Source of the DNA: Pogonophryne albipinna
Lineage: Eukaryota; Chordata; Actinopteri; Perciformes; Artedidraconidae
Assembly: GCA_028583405.1 (NCBI GenBank)
Contig: CM053255.1
Span: 35,408,721 to 35,472,720, forward strand
DNA length: 64,000 bases
Direction of reading: 5' to 3'
The notes under the pieces are model-generated. The model saw only the letters and a list, made by a program, of their open reading frames with translations, was not told where the DNA came from and made no database searches. Position numbers and translations under genes: made by a program. Numbering within the stretch: the stretch's first letter is position 1; the number at the start of each line of letters is the position of its first letter. This document shows positions 44,322 through 56,712 of this stretch, one piece after another.

Positions 44322-45571
44322 TTGCTTGACCCTCTACCCACCCCTCTACTGAAGTCCTGCCTCCCCATCCTCTGCCCCTACCTTGTCAACCTTTTCAACT
44401 CCTCCCTGTCCCAAGGAACCGTTCCCTCTCCCTTCAAAACTGCTGTTGTCACTCCCATCCTCAAGAAACCCGGTCTGGATCCCTCCTCCCGCAGTAATTA
44501 CCACCCCATCTCCAACCTCCCCTTTCTCTCAAAAACAATAGAACGCATCATCTCCAAACAACTCCACCGCCATCTCCAAACCAACCAGCTTTTTGAACCC
44601 CTTCAGTCTGGTTTTCGTCCCCACTACAGCACAGAAACGGCACTCATCAAAGTCCTCAATGACCTCCTCACCTCTGCTGACACAGGTTCCCTCAACATCC
44701 TCACCCTCCTTGACCTGAGTGTAGCCTTCGATACCGTGAGCCACACCATCCTGCTTACCCGACTCCAGGATATCAGTATTGAAGGTACTGCACTCAGGTG
44801 GCTCCAGTCCTACCTCTCCGACAGATCCCACTTCATCTCCCTCAACAGCTTCAGTCACCCAAGGTGTTCCCCAAGGTTCAGTACTCGGCCCCCTCCTCTT
44901 CATCATCTACGTCCTCCCCCTTGGTCAGATTATCCGCCAATACAACCTGGACTTTCACTGTTACGCTGACGACACAGATTTACCTCAGCACCAAATCCCC
45001 CCACAACCCCCCCCTCACCCACATTGAATCCTGTCTGACTGCAATACTATCCTGGATGCAACACAACAGCAATAAAACTGAACTCCTCCTCATCGGCTCC
45101 AAATCCACCCTCAGCAAAACCCTCAACCTGACAGTCACCATTGATGGCACCCCTGTTTCCCCCTCCACCCAGGCACGTAACCTTGGCGTTATATTTGACC
45201 CCACCCTCTCCCTCGAGCCCCACATCCATCAAGTTGTAAAAACCACATTTTTCCACCTCCGCAATATTGCCAAACTCCGTCCCTCTCTCACCCGCCCTGC
45301 AGCTGAGCGACTCATTCACGCCGTCATCTCCTCCCGCCTTGACTATTGCAACTCACTCCTCTACGGCATCAGCACTACATCCCTCAATAGACTCCAGCGT
45401 GTCCAGAACGCAGCCACCAGACTCCTCACCCACACCAAATCATGGCATCACATCACCCCGGTCCTCATAGAACTCCACTGGCTCCCCGTTTCACACCGCA
45501 TCCATTACAAACTCCTGGTCCTCACTTTCAAAGTCCTCCGCCATCTGCCCCCCCCCCCCCTACTTCACTGA
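44322..45571 (+). pseudogene. LINE reverse transcriptase, frameshifted
   Basis: The first frame (44322-44969) has SNYHPISNLPFLSKTIERI, LQSGFRPHYSTETALIKV and motif [19 protein letters not shown] shift near 44850 moves motif B ([15 protein letters not shown]) and motif C (HCYADDTDL) into another frame. A third frame continues the C-terminal part (ARNLGVIFDPTLSLEPHI, SRLDYCNSLLYG, LHWLPVSHRIHYK). The YADD catalytic motif is present. At least two shifts make this copy inactive. Confidence 0.88.
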
Positions 45572-45810
45572 CCTCCTCATCCTCTACCAACCACCCCGGT
45601 CCCTCAGATCCACCTCAGCCGGTTTGCTTTCCATCCCCAAGGCCAATCTCCGGAGCTTCGGGGATAGAGCCTTCTCTGTTTTGTTTCTTTGTTTCTTTTT
45701 GGTTTTGTTTTTGTTTTGTTTGTCTACTCTCCCTCCCAAATGTAAAGTGTCTTTGGGTTCAAGGAAAGCGCTATAGAAATAACATTTATTATTATTATTA
45801 TTATTATTAC

Positions 45811-46977
<1,167 letters not shown>

Positions 46978-48734
46978 CAGTTTTTCTCGATTGCTAACAC
47001 ACGTTTTTTTTTTAATTGCTCAGTTTCTCACAACACTAAACACAATTCACAAAACCACACACCCAAAGTGCAAAACACCTAATTTCTCCAGCTAAATGAA
47101 GAACTGCCCTCAAAACTACATACACACTTACCAAATTCAAACTTTAGCACCAAATATAACACACTTCATTCATAATACTAGATTGTTTGACCACCCAACT
47201 ACACACTGCTGAGCATACTCTAAAGCAGTGGTTCTCAAATGGGGGTACGCGGACCCCTAGGGGTACGTTGGAGTACTACAGATGTATTTGATGTTAATGA
47301 AAAAAACTAAATAAGTAATGCATTTAAACAAACTGCTATTAGTAGATTAACTACTTTATTCAAAAGTGTACAGTAATTCTGGATAATAAAATGCTCTCTT
47401 TTCCTCTCCCTCTCCTGACAGCCCGTCAGGCTCAGCAGCTCGCTGAAGAACCTGTAATGAGTGACCCGACAGTAAATAAACATATTTATAACTAGTTTAG
47501 CTAGTTCCAGAGTAGATAAACTAGCTAAGTGTGATGTTCTAACTCTTAGTGTGTGTTTTGCTCCGCTCACCGCTGCAGGTGATTATGTAGAGCTGCGTGT
47601 GTCTCCGTCAGCAGCAGCTGATCTCTCTCTCCCGTCCGGTTAGACTTCACTGGCGTTTATGTTTATATATCAGATCTAGCTAGTTCTAGTTAATGATATG
47701 ACTGCCTGCTTATCAAAGGACACCTTGTTGTGTAATAGAAGCTTCGAATGAAGAACCAAGCACAGTCTATTTCAAACTGAACCTTTACTTTATATTCCTT
47801 AAACAGTTTCCAAAAAGAACGGTGGAAGACAGAGAAAATGCACTCGACATGCTCGTATTCAATTTTTTCTAACAACAGGAAGCAGTCAGAGGAAGAGACA
47901 TACTTGCACTTCAAAATAAAAGCATTTCTTGTGAAACGTACCTTTTAACTTATATCAAGAAATCAAATAATCAAATGTTTTACTGCCTTAAATAAAACAA
48001 GTTACAACACACCTAAACAATAAGCGTTGCTTGGCAACAGGGTGTGGCCGCAAAGTATAGCGCAGCATTATGCATATGTTTATATGAGCGGTTACAGGTA
48101 TAAATGCTCATATCTTTTTTTCTCTTCATTCCCCACGCCCTAAAATAAATAAATAAATAAATATACTAATTTTAGGAAAAGTAAGGAAGTTTGAGCAGTG
48201 TGGGTTTTATATTGACAGAGTTTCACATATTTCAAAACGCAAAGTGTAATAATTGCAGGTTGCCTCCCTGTCAGAATGACAAAGATTCTCAGTGAAGCAC
48301 AAGCCCATGTTTCACACTACATTGTACAGATGTAGCACTCCAGATAGGACTCACATGGGTGTGTCCCAGTCAAAAACCCAGCGGATCCCAGTGGCTGGGG
48401 GTGTTGTCAAATTGCTAGAGGGCGTTGCCCAATTTCCCCATTTGTTCAATTACAGGATTTAACCATGAGATGGCGCTTCATTCACAAATACACAAAGACA
48501 ACTGGGTGTTGTAGAACTTAGTCTGTTTGCAATGTTTGCAGCTCTGCAGTTGTGTTTGCTGAATACTGTAGCATTTTATCACTTATTTGTTATGGTTTTC
48601 ACAGGCTACTATAATGAAAAAATATCAATATTTTAGATCACATAAAGTATATAGTTTGCTTTATGCAGTATATTCTTTGTAATATTGTTGGGGTGTTTTT
48701 ACACAGTAGATTGAAGTAAATCAACTTATACATT

Positions 48735-48960
48735 AAGATAAGATAAGATGGACCTTTATTAATCCTGTGGGGAAATTCAGTAGTTCAAACAGCAACAGGG
48801 TAAGAGTGAAAAACAGGATAGCACAGATTCACACAGATTAATAAAATCAACAATAAGATGAGCGATAAAAATAATAATAATGAGAAACTATGTAATAAGA
48901 AATGAATAAAACTAAAATAGAATTATCAAATCATATATTATAATGTATTGTATTATTAAG
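48735..48960 (-). mobile_element. LINE 3' tail, antisense (Rex-like)
   Basis: The minus strand ends 'gaatttccccacaggattaa' TAAAGGTCCATCTTATCTTA, a 3' tail frequent in fish LINEs. The rest is AT-rich untranslated sequence. No RT is attached. Confidence 0.6.
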
Positions 48961-48969
48961 TAATATCAT

Positions 48970-50044
48970 TAGGGCTGTCAAATGATTAAAATTTTAAATC
49001 AGATTAATCACAGCTTAAAAATGAATTAATCATGATTAATCACCATTCGAACTATGTCCAAAATATGCCATTTCTTTATGTATATTGTTGTGGGAATGGA
49101 AAGATAAATGAAAGAAGGCGGATATATCCATTTAACATACAGTATCTATGTTTATTATAACATTTTTCTGGGTGTCAAAATGAAAGACAGCCCACACACC
49201 TATCAATCATCAAACCGTGGGGTCTTAATTCATTACGTGTTGATTTCTATCAACGGGGGAGTACTTCAGGAAAGTCGACAGGGGGGGGGCTAGTGGAGTA
49301 CTTCGTGACCACAGAGTGTGAACGTTGTGATCAGCTGTTTTAGCGCAGTTCTCCAGTGAAGGGGGGGGGGAGTCTCCCTCCGCAGCCGGTTGGCGTAGTT
49401 TTGGCACAATACCGTTGTACAGACCAACGTTAACAGCAGCCCTGTCTGTGCACACGGAGACCGACTCTGTCGTCCGGTGATCTAACCGCCTTCTGGAAAA
49501 GCTTCACAAGTACGTCGGTACGCAAATGCGCTTTGTGACACAAGTGACGGTACGCATTTCAGATTACGCACATAACCTGCGTACCAGTTATGTGTTACCT
49601 GTACTACAGCAAAAGTATTCTCCGTCGGGACTTCCTGCAACAACACCACGCCGTTATCTTGATTCTGATTGGCCAGAAGACATTATCAAAGATGTTCTAT
49701 TGAGAAGACGATCACTACGTGACAAAAGTTTTCAAAACCGTTTCTGGTCTTCGGTATTTCCAGACAAGTGGCTACTGAAATCAATCTTACTAACTGCTGT
49801 CTGTGCAATTTACTCTGTGCGAGTTGGCAGATTTTATTTTGCTTACTTTAACATCATTTTTCATGGTGGGGCTAAGCCATTTCTTGGTATGGGTGTAGCC
49901 TACCACAGCCATAGCCTGGCGCTGCCACTGGTGGGATGTATGGGGCGGGCCATTCTGCACATGCGTTAAATGCGTTAAATATTTTAACGCAATTAATTCA
50001 AAAAAATAATTACCGCCGTTAACGCGATAATTTTGACAGCATTA
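48970..50044. mobile_element. hAT MITE, 1075 bp, nested in the 47226 hAT
   Basis: The duplication AATATCAT is at 48962-48969 and 50045-50052. The ends TAGGGCTGTCAAA and (reversed) TAATGCTGTCAAA differ at two positions. The flanking interior shows 'attaatcatgattaatca' and 'gttaacgcgataa', as in a well-known fish hAT MITE group. A 148-codon frame (49526-49969) has no recognised domain. Confidence 0.88.
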
Positions 50045-50956
50045 AATATCATACATTAACCCCATTATAGCAGATGCCACATTGAATGGATGAACACATT
50101 TATGCATAAATAATTACAACAGAGTATTTCTAAATACAAGTTGTAAAAATACTTATATGTATTTAATATTAATAACATAATGATTACTTTCAGATGATAA
50201 TACTTTTCAGGGTTAGGTCCGGTCCGACAGCGCTTAGCTCTCTGCTGCAGAGAAGATCACTGCTCTAAACAAAGTCAAAAATCCTACATCCAAACGGAAT
50301 AAATATATTTAATTATGATGAACACGTTAAGTCTTGTTCATTGTTTTTCACTTTTATTAAATGTTTGATATTTCCGGCACAGACCCTTTCATACCGGCAA
50401 TGCGCGATAGAAGCAACATAAAGTGCGACAGTTTAAATATGCCAGTGTTAATTTCGTCAACGAAAACTATGACGAAAAATGTTCGTCAACAACCTTTTTT
50501 ACATGACTAAGACGAGACGATGACGAGCTAAAAATAGATTCTTGATAACGAAAACTATGACGAAATGTATATTTAGTTTTCGTTGACTAGACGAGACGGG
50601 ACTAAGGTGTTAATGGTGGACTATCGGACATTCAAAATGCAGCATATTTTCCCCCAAGTGTCCATCTTGTCTGTCAAAATGCATCTTACGTTTCTAACTT
50701 TCTAACAGTCTTCTTATCTTTCTTACAGTGCAGACGCTTTTCTGCTTGCTCCTGCCTCTGCTTACTTTTTATGCTGATTTTCCTATTCTTATTCTCTGAA
50801 AACTTCGAGCAGCGGCTCCTGGACATTAACTTATCACTGGGACAGTTCATCTTCGTAAATAGACGGAGGGTTTCAGCCACATTTCAACATTTTTACGACG
50901 ACCTCAGTCTTACAGTAGCGTGGCCTAGCAACAGCTAAAGCCTGGTAGGCTACTGC

Positions 50957-51385
50957 ATGCTAGTTGGTAGAAAAATGCCTCCGTTCTCTACAGATGACTT
51001 CGACAAACTTATACAGAAGATCGCTGTGTTGGAAATGAAAATGCAACGGTTGGAAGTTAACGTGGAAGTGAATGGACTATGTCGTGGGAATGACACCACT
51101 TTACCAGTGTTGCAAAATAATGGAGAAGGGTATGCTAACTCACAGCTAGTTAGCAGCTACAAGGATTCCAAGGAACAGGAGGGCTGTGTACTGGGTAATA
51201 AATCTACAAGTGGTAGTCCTCCCTGGAACTCTCTGGGTGCAAAGCCTAAGAGTAAATCATTTCCATGGGATTTGGGAGGACGGATAACAGGCAGAGCCCA
51301 GCGCTCTGAAATCTGTGATGCGGACCGGCTGGCCTGCATTGTTATCACCCAGGAAGAGCGCCTCTTCAACCCCTATTCATACTAG
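50957..51385 (+). CDS. L2 ORF1, N-terminal part
   Basis: 142 codons, starting MLVGRKMPPFSTDDFDKLIQ; the MPPF methionine seven codons in is also a plausible start. Residues 15-37 look like a short coiled coil (KLIQKIAVLEMKMQRLEVNV), common for LINE ORF1 oligomerisation. The rest is low complexity. It ends 71 bp after the start of the second ORF1 frame, in another register. This is either a single ORF1 broken by one indel at 51315-51385 or two overlapping frames. The first is more likely, since the downstream frame lacks an N-terminal coiled coil. Confidence 0.6.
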   Translation: MLVGRKMPPFSTDDFDKLIQKIAVLEMKMQRLEVNVEVNGLCRGNDTTLPVLQNNGEGYANSQLVSSYKDSKEQEGCVLGNKSTSGSPPWNSLGAKPKSKSFPWDLGGRITGRAQRSEICDADRLACIVITQEERLFNPYSY

Positions 51386-52562
51386 GAGACAGCCGTGGAC
51401 AGCTGCTAAAGGGAGAATTACAAACAATCCTCCTAAACCACCAAGTGTGCCAATCCAGAACAGATACGCTCCGCTGACCGAGAACCGGAGATCTCTTTCT
51501 GATGACCTGGATAACCTGTCCTCTTCACACAGCAGGGTAAGGACCAATAGCTACACCAAAAGTAAAAGGCTAGAGGGAAAGCTAACGACTGGGCCTGAAA
51601 CTCTGATTGTGGGTGACTCTGCTGTAAGAGATGTAAAAGGTCTGTGTAGTAAGAACAACACCAAAGTACTCTGTTTTCCCAAGGATGTGGTCTCTGACTT
51701 GGCTGAGAAGATCCTGCATATTGGGGCTGAACATCAAACTGTGAAGAATGTGGTACTACACATTGGAACAAATGATGTTGTGAAACAACAGTCAGATGTG
51801 CTGAAAGAAGACTTTAAATGTTTGTTGGAAACTGTCAGCTCTCTAAATGCAGAGGTGTTCATCAGTGGCCCTCTACCGCCAGTCAGAAGAGGAGTGGAGA
51901 GATTCAGCAGATTGTTTGCACTGAACACCTGGCTTTCAACTGTCTGTACTGACCATTCTGTCCATTTTATTGACAATTTTAACTTTTTCTGGGATCGCAG
52001 ACATCTTTTCAAGGCAAATGGAGTTTGCCTGAACAAGTCAGGAGTGAAATTGTTTATCTTTAACATTTTCAACTGCCTGCGTCAACAATCTGTTCCCTCT
52101 GCCAAGGACAAGCGGCAAGAGGAATCAAAACAGGAGAAAGACACAACACATCGTGCAGAAAACCCTGAAGAATTATCACTGCACCCGCCTGAGGAATGTT
52201 CTGATTATGGGAGACAAATGAGACACATGGAGGAGTCTCCACTGCCCGTCACCACCCCCCCTGTCAACGCCTTTGAGGATACTCCGTTCACCCTTTCACC
52301 CTCGCCCACCCTCCTGGAGATCGTTGAACCCATGAAGGAGATACAGAGGGTTGGCACCGATTCCATCCTGGAGTTCAATAACCAAACTAAGGCGATACGC
52401 AGGGCTGGCAGCATGTCCTTTACCCCCGCTCCTCAACGACGCCCACCAAAATCACTGAAGCAGAGACGCGCACCATCTCCCCCGTCTTCATCAAGAAAGC
52501 ATCTGCAGTCTCCGAAGCCTGATAAGGATGTGTGTGTACAAAATGCAACAAACTCTTACTGA
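51315..52562 (+). CDS. L2 ORF1, esterase-like (SGNH) part
   Basis: 415 codons. A proline/basic N-terminal segment is followed at about 95-260 by an SGNH-hydrolase-like domain: LIVGDSAVRDV with the nucleophile serine block, VVLHIGTNDV with the G-x-N-D block, and FISGPLPPVRR. Esterase-type ORF1 proteins are known from CR1 and L2 LINEs, including zebrafish L2. At the C-terminal block where family members usually carry D-x-x-H, this copy reads ANGVCLNKSG, so the aspartate and histidine are not visible. The tail is S/P-rich and basic (RRPPKSLKQRR). The stop is 3 bp before the ORF2 frame, suggesting coupled translation. Confidence 0.78.
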   Translation: MMRTGWPALLSPRKSASSTPIHTRRQPWTAAKGRITNNPPKPPSVPIQNRYAPLTENRRSLSDDLDNLSSSHSRVRTNSYTKSKRLEGKLTTGPETLIVGDSAVRDVKGLCSKNNTKVLCFPKDVVSDLAEKILHIGAEHQTVKNVVLHIGTNDVVKQQSDVLKEDFKCLLETVSSLNAEVFISGPLPPVRRGVERFSRLFALNTWLSTVCTDHSVHFIDNFNFFWDRRHLFKANGVCLNKSGVKLFIFNIFNCLRQQSVPSAKDKRQEESKQEKDTTHRAENPEELSLHPPEECSDYGRQMRHMEESPLPVTTPPVNAFEDTPFTLSPSPTLLEIVEPMKEIQRVGTDSILEFNNQTKAIRRAGSMSFTPAPQRRPPKSLKQRRAPSPPSSSRKHLQSPKPDKDVCVQNATNSY

Positions 52563-52565
52563 TAT

Positions 52566-55500
52566 GTGCTGGGTCCAGGCTCAAGGGCGTATGGCACTCT
52601 CAACTCTTTCCAGGACATGCCGGGGCCCTGCCTGCCTATAGCTTTGCCGATATCTGTGTTGATAGGTAATAGATTAAGAGCCGTGAATCATCTTAGACAC
52701 AGGAAGCGCTCAAACGTTTGTGTGAGTTTATCTAATTTAGCAGTGATTCCATGTCAGCCACAGCTTGTTACAAAAAACATGACTGATAGTGTGTTTAACA
52801 AACTTAAACTAGCTTTATTAAATGTCAGGTCTTTGGCAGGAAAAACATTTTTAATCAATGATTTTATCACTGAGCACAATCTCGATTTTATGTTTTTAAC
52901 GGAAACTTGGATTGAACAAAATAACAGTGCAGCTGTTCTTATCGAATCAACCCCTCCCAACTTTAGTTTTATGAGTCAGGAAAGAATGCATAAGAAATGG
53001 GGTGGAGTTGCTATTCTGTTCAATGATTCCCTTCAATGCAGGAAGACATCTTATGGGAACTTTGATTCTTTTGAATATGTGGCCCTTCAGCTGAAATGCT
53101 CCTCTCGAGCTCTGTTCCTAAATATCTATAGACCACCCAAATACTGTGCAAGCTTTTTTGATGACTTTACTGAACTGCTGTCTATAGTGTGTATTGACTT
53201 TGACCGTCTAGTCATTGTTGGTGATTTTAACATACATGTTGACAACCCCCAGGACAGAGGGGCAAAAGAACTGTTTTGTGTTCTTGATAGCTATGGACTG
53301 ACTCAGCATGTGACGGAGCCCACGCACAATAAGGGGCACACTCTGGACTTAATTATCTCAAAGGGTCTGAATATCTCTAAGGTTGTGGTGACTGATGTTG
53401 CACTCTCTGACCATTCCTGTGTTTTCTTTGAGAGCTCTATTTCTGTTCACAAAAATGTTCAGAAAGAGGTAACCACAAAGCGATATTTAACTGAAAATAC
53501 TAGGGAAATGTTTACTCAGAATTTTTCTTCCACACTTGCCCCTGCTAACATCTCAGTAAATGAGCTAGTAGATCATTTTAATTCAAAAATTAAAAATGTT
53601 ATAGATGCCATTGCTCCAACTAAGGTAAAGGAAGTGACTGGGAAGAAAATATCTCCATGGAGAAAGGCCATGACCGTGAAAACAGAAAAAAGAGAATGTC
53701 GAAAAGCTGAACGCAGGTGGCGAAAAACAAATCTCCAGGTTCACTTTGAAATCTATAAAGAGAGACTTGGCCTTTATAATTTGGAATTGAAAAACTCACG
53801 ACAATCGTTCTTCTCTGACATCATTACCAAAAACAAAAACAACGCACGTGCCTTATTTGCTACCGTCGACAGACTAACTAACCCCCCAGTGTCAGTAGCC
53901 TCTGAATTTCTATCCACCAGGGCGTGCAATGATTTTGCCTCCTTCTTCACTGACAAAATTCAGAAAATCAGACAAGCAGTCAGTGCCTCTGCATCAGGAA
54001 GAGCAAATGTGTTGTCTCTGTGTCCACTTAACATCAATTCAAACACCATGACACAATTCCATCAGATTAATGATAAAAACCTAGAGGACATTATACAACT
54101 TCTGAAATCCTCCTCCTGCTGCCTTGATATTATTCCAACAGGATTTTTCAAAGATGTTTTGCCTTGCATGGCCTCAGATCTACTTCATATAGTAAACAAA
54201 TCTCTTCACACAGGTATTTTTCCACAGGCCCTGAAAACTGCAGTCATTAAACCGCTCTTAAAAAAGAATAATCTAGATGCTTCAGTAATGAACAATTACA
54301 GGCCCATATCAAACCTCCCATTTCTAGGTAAAATCATTGAAAAAGTTGTTTTTCAACAGTTGAGTAATTTCTTGCATTTAAATAACTGTTTGGATGTGTT
54401 CCAGTCAGGCTTTCGTCCAAACCACAGCACTGAGACTGCTCTTGTAAAGGTCTTTAATGACATCCACTTAAACACAGACAGTGGCAGAACTTCAGTGTTA
54501 GTATTATTAGATCTCAGTGCTGCGTTTGACACTGTTGACCACAACATATTACTAGACCGACTGGAAAACTGGGTGGGACTTTCGGAAACAGTTCTAAATT
54601 GGTTTGAATCCTACTTAAAGGACAGAAACAACTTTGTTTCTATAGGTAAATACACATCTGAGTTGACAAATATGACATGTGGGGTTCCTCAAGGCTCCAT
54701 CTTGGGGCCTCTTCTCTTTAACGTCTACATGCTACCACTGGCTCAGATAATGAAGAACAACAAAATAAGTTACCATAGCTATGCGGATGACACACAAATT
54801 TATGTAACAATTTCACCAGGAGACTATGCTCCAATTCAAACACTGAGTAAGTGCATTGAACAAATCAATGACTGGATGTGTCAGAACTTTCTCCAATTAA
54901 ACAAAGATAAAACTGAGGTAATGGTTTTTGGAGCCAAGGCAGAACGTTTAAAAGTTAGCGCTGAGCTTCAGTCTGCAATGTTCAAAACAACAGATAAAGC
55001 CAGAAATCTAGGTGTAGTCATGGACTCTGACCTGAGTTTCAACAGTCATATTAAAACAGTTACTAAATCAGCCTACTATCACCTAAAGAATATATCTAGG
55101 GTTAAAAGACTAATGTCACAGCAGGATTTGGAAAAACTTGTCCATGCTTTTATCTTCAGTAGACTCGACCATTGTAATGGTGTCTTCACAGGTCTCACTA
55201 AAAAATCTATTAGAAAGCTGCAGCTGATTCAGAACGCCGCTGCTCGAGTCCTCACTAACACTAAGAAAGTGGATCACATCACTCCTGTTCTGAAGTCTTT
55301 ACACTGGCTTCCTGTGTGTCAAAGAATAGATTTCAAAATACTGCTGCTGGTTTATAAAGCACTGAATGGTTTAGGCCCAAAATACATTTCTGACCTCCTG
55401 CTAAATTATGAACCATCCAGATCTCTCAGGTCTTCAGGGACTGGTCAGCTTTCTGTCCCCAGAGTCAGAACTAAACATGGAGAAGCAGCGTTTAGTTATT

Positions 55501-55610
55501 ATGCTCCAAATATCTGGAACAAACTCCCAGAAACCTGCAGGTCCGCTGCAACTCTGACTACTTTTAAATCCAGGCTGAAGACTTTTCTCTTTGTCGCTGC
55601 TTTTAATTGA
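52566..55610 (+). CDS. L2 ORF2: endonuclease and reverse transcriptase
   Basis: The frame is open for 1014 codons; the first codon is GTG, so the true start is probably an ATG shortly downstream. The APE endonuclease spans about 75-310: LALLNVRSLAGK, FMFLTETWIEQ, VIVGDFNIHVD, HNKGHTLDLIIS and LSDHSCVFF. RT spans about 570-830: NNYRPISNLPFLGKIIEKV, QSGFRPNHSTETALVKV, motif A LLDLSAAFDTVDHNILL, motif B CGVPQGSILGPLLF and catalytic motif C SYADDTQIYV. A C-terminal region follows (ARNLGVVMDSDLSFNSHI, SRLDHCNGVFTG, LHWLPVCQRIDFKILL). It would nick DNA and copy LINE RNA at the target. All key motifs are intact, so it may encode active enzyme. Confidence 0.93.
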   Translation: MLGPGSRAYGTLNSFQDMPGPCLPIALPISVLIGNRLRAVNHLRHRKRSNVCVSLSNLAVIPCQPQLVTKNMTDSVFNKLKLALLNVRSLAGKTFLINDFITEHNLDFMFLTETWIEQNNSAAVLIESTPPNFSFMSQERMHKKWGGVAILFNDSLQCRKTSYGNFDSFEYVALQLKCSSRALFLNIYRPPKYCASFFDDFTELLSIVCIDFDRLVIVGDFNIHVDNPQDRGAKELFCVLDSYGLTQHVTEPTHNKGHTLDLIISKGLNISKVVVTDVALSDHSCVFFESSISVHKNVQKEVTTKRYLTENTREMFTQNFSSTLAPANISVNELVDHFNSKIKNVIDAIAPTKVKEVTGKKISPWRKAMTVKTEKRECRKAERRWRKTNLQVHFEIYKERLGLYNLELKNSRQSFFSDIITKNKNNARALFATVDRLTNPPVSVASEFLSTRACNDFASFFTDKIQKIRQAVSASASGRANVLSLCPLNINSNTMTQFHQINDKNLEDIIQLLKSSSCCLDIIPTGFFKDVLPCMASDLLHIVNKSLHTGIFPQALKTAVIKPLLKKNNLDASVMNNYRPISNLPFLGKIIEKVVFQQLSNFLHLNNCLDVFQSGFRPNHSTETALVKVFNDIHLNTDSGRTSVLVLLDLSAAFDTVDHNILLDRLENWVGLSETVLNWFESYLKDRNNFVSIGKYTSELTNMTCGVPQGSILGPLLFNVYMLPLAQIMKNNKISYHSYADDTQIYVTISPGDYAPIQTLSKCIEQINDWMCQNFLQLNKDKTEVMVFGAKAERLKVSAELQSAMFKTTDKARNLGVVMDSDLSFNSHIKTVTKSAYYHLKNISRVKRLMSQQDLEKLVHAFIFSRLDHCNGVFTGLTKKSIRKLQLIQNAAARVLTNTKKVDHITPVLKSLHWLPVCQRIDFKILLLVYKALNGLGPKYISDLLLNYEPSRSLRSSGTGQLSVPRVRTKHGEAAFSYYAPNIWNKLPETCRSAATLTTFKSRLKTFLFVAAFN

Positions 55611-56199
55611 ACTATTCACATCTTAGACTGCACTGTAACTTTTATTCATGTATTTTTTTTCTTTTAATGTTTATTTTATTTGCTTTTCTTTTTAATGACT
55701 GATTTTAAATGCCATTTTTTTTTTTTATGTCTTTCATTTTTTGTAAAGCACTTTGAATTGCCTTGTGTTGAAAAGTGCTATATAAATAAACTTGCCTTGC
55801 CTTGCCTTGCCTTGCAATATCATTATTTCCGCTCTCTTCACTCCAGAAGAGCGATCTCCCTGTGTCTCTCTGTGTGCGGGGGGCGGGGCCTTACAGACAT
55901 GCTGCAGCGGACACAGAGATCTGCCGGGGACGGAGCGTTCAGAGAGTATAGAGACACATTTTGACTAAAAGTTGACTAAAATGTAATTTTTCATCGACTA
56001 AAAGTTGACTAAATCAAAAACAGCTGCCAAAATTAACACTGAAATTTGCAAACACAAGCCTACAGACTGGGGGTTGGGAGATCACAGGAGGGGGGAGAGA
56101 GCTGTGGAATGTGACCTTCCCCCTTTGGAGACTTACTCCACACATTCCGATGGCCAATTAGTTTTAAACAAAGAGTTTGCAGCATACAGCATAGGCAAC

Positions 56200-56640
56200 A
56201 TGAGGGGTGGGGGCTTCTCAAAAATATTTTTGTTTGTTGTTGTTTTGTGTGAGTTTTATGTCGCCACTTCCATTCACATTTTCATCATTGTTCCACAATG
56301 TTTATCATGAAATTAATATCTATATATTTTATACTATACTTGCACTGCTTTGCTTACCGTTTTCATACTTTATATATCTTAGCATATTCATACACACTGT
56401 TAATACTGCTCACTGGCTGATATCTAGTGTATTCATACACACTGTTAATACTGCTCACTGGCTGCTAAGTGTATTCATACCCAAGCTCACTGTTTATTCA
56501 TCATTCAATTCATTCTATATTTTATTCTGTAGATTGTGTACATTACTTTTCACTTCACTGCTTGTTGCAGCGTTAGAAGCTAAACTGCATTTCGTTGTCT
56601 CAGTACCTGTAATCTGTGCAATAACAATAAAGCAGGCATC
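56200..56640 (+). mobile_element. LINE 3' tail, plus strand
   Basis: The end 'ctgcatttcgttgtctcagt' ... GTGCAATAACAATAAAG is a typical LINE 3' end in fish. Upstream, a 47-bp segment ('tattcatacacactgttaat' ... 'ctcactggctg') occurs twice in tandem at about 56383-56475. No RT is attached. Confidence 0.6.
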
Positions 56641-56712
56641 TTTATTGTAGCCTCAACAATCAAGTTCTAAGTAGTGCAATATGAAATAAAAACAACTACA
56701 CTCTTTTGGCAG

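Larger units (their letters stand above)
42950..45810 (+). mobile_element. L2-like LINE, 5'-truncated and decayed
   Basis: It carries endonuclease and RT coding sequence followed by a 3' tail (GTAAAGTGTCTTTGGGTTCA, AAGCGCTATAGAAAT) and an (ATT)n run at about 45787-45810. That tail style is typical of L2/CR1-group elements in fish. ORF1 is absent. The base composition is unusually C-rich on the plus strand compared with the intact L2 copy at 50930. Confidence 0.88.
50930..55816 (+). mobile_element. L2-group LINE, nearly full length
   Basis: It has ORF1, ORF2 and a 3' end of the L2 type: 'gtaaagcactttgaattgcc', 'aaaagtgctatataaataaa', then a (CTTGC)n run at about 55790-55816. ORF2 is open for 1014 codons. 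ORF1 is present as two overlapping frames. The 5' border is placed only approximately, where the hAT-like sequence ends. Confidence 0.88.
50443..56041. mobile_element. hAT MITE hosting an L2 LINE, 5.6 kb in total
   Basis: The ends are CAGTGTTAATTT at 50443 and AAATTAACACTG ending at 56041. The flanks AAATATGC (50435-50442) and AAATTTGC (56042-56049) agree at 7 of 8 positions. Interior motifs 'cgaaaactatgacgaaa' and 'catcgactaaaagttgacta' are those of this MITE group. The L2 LINE occupies most of the length. Confidence 0.88.

Noticed and set aside
49526..49969. 148-codon frame inside the 1075-bp hAT
   Set aside because: No recognisable domain and no sign of coding constraint; kept only as a remark within the hAT entry.
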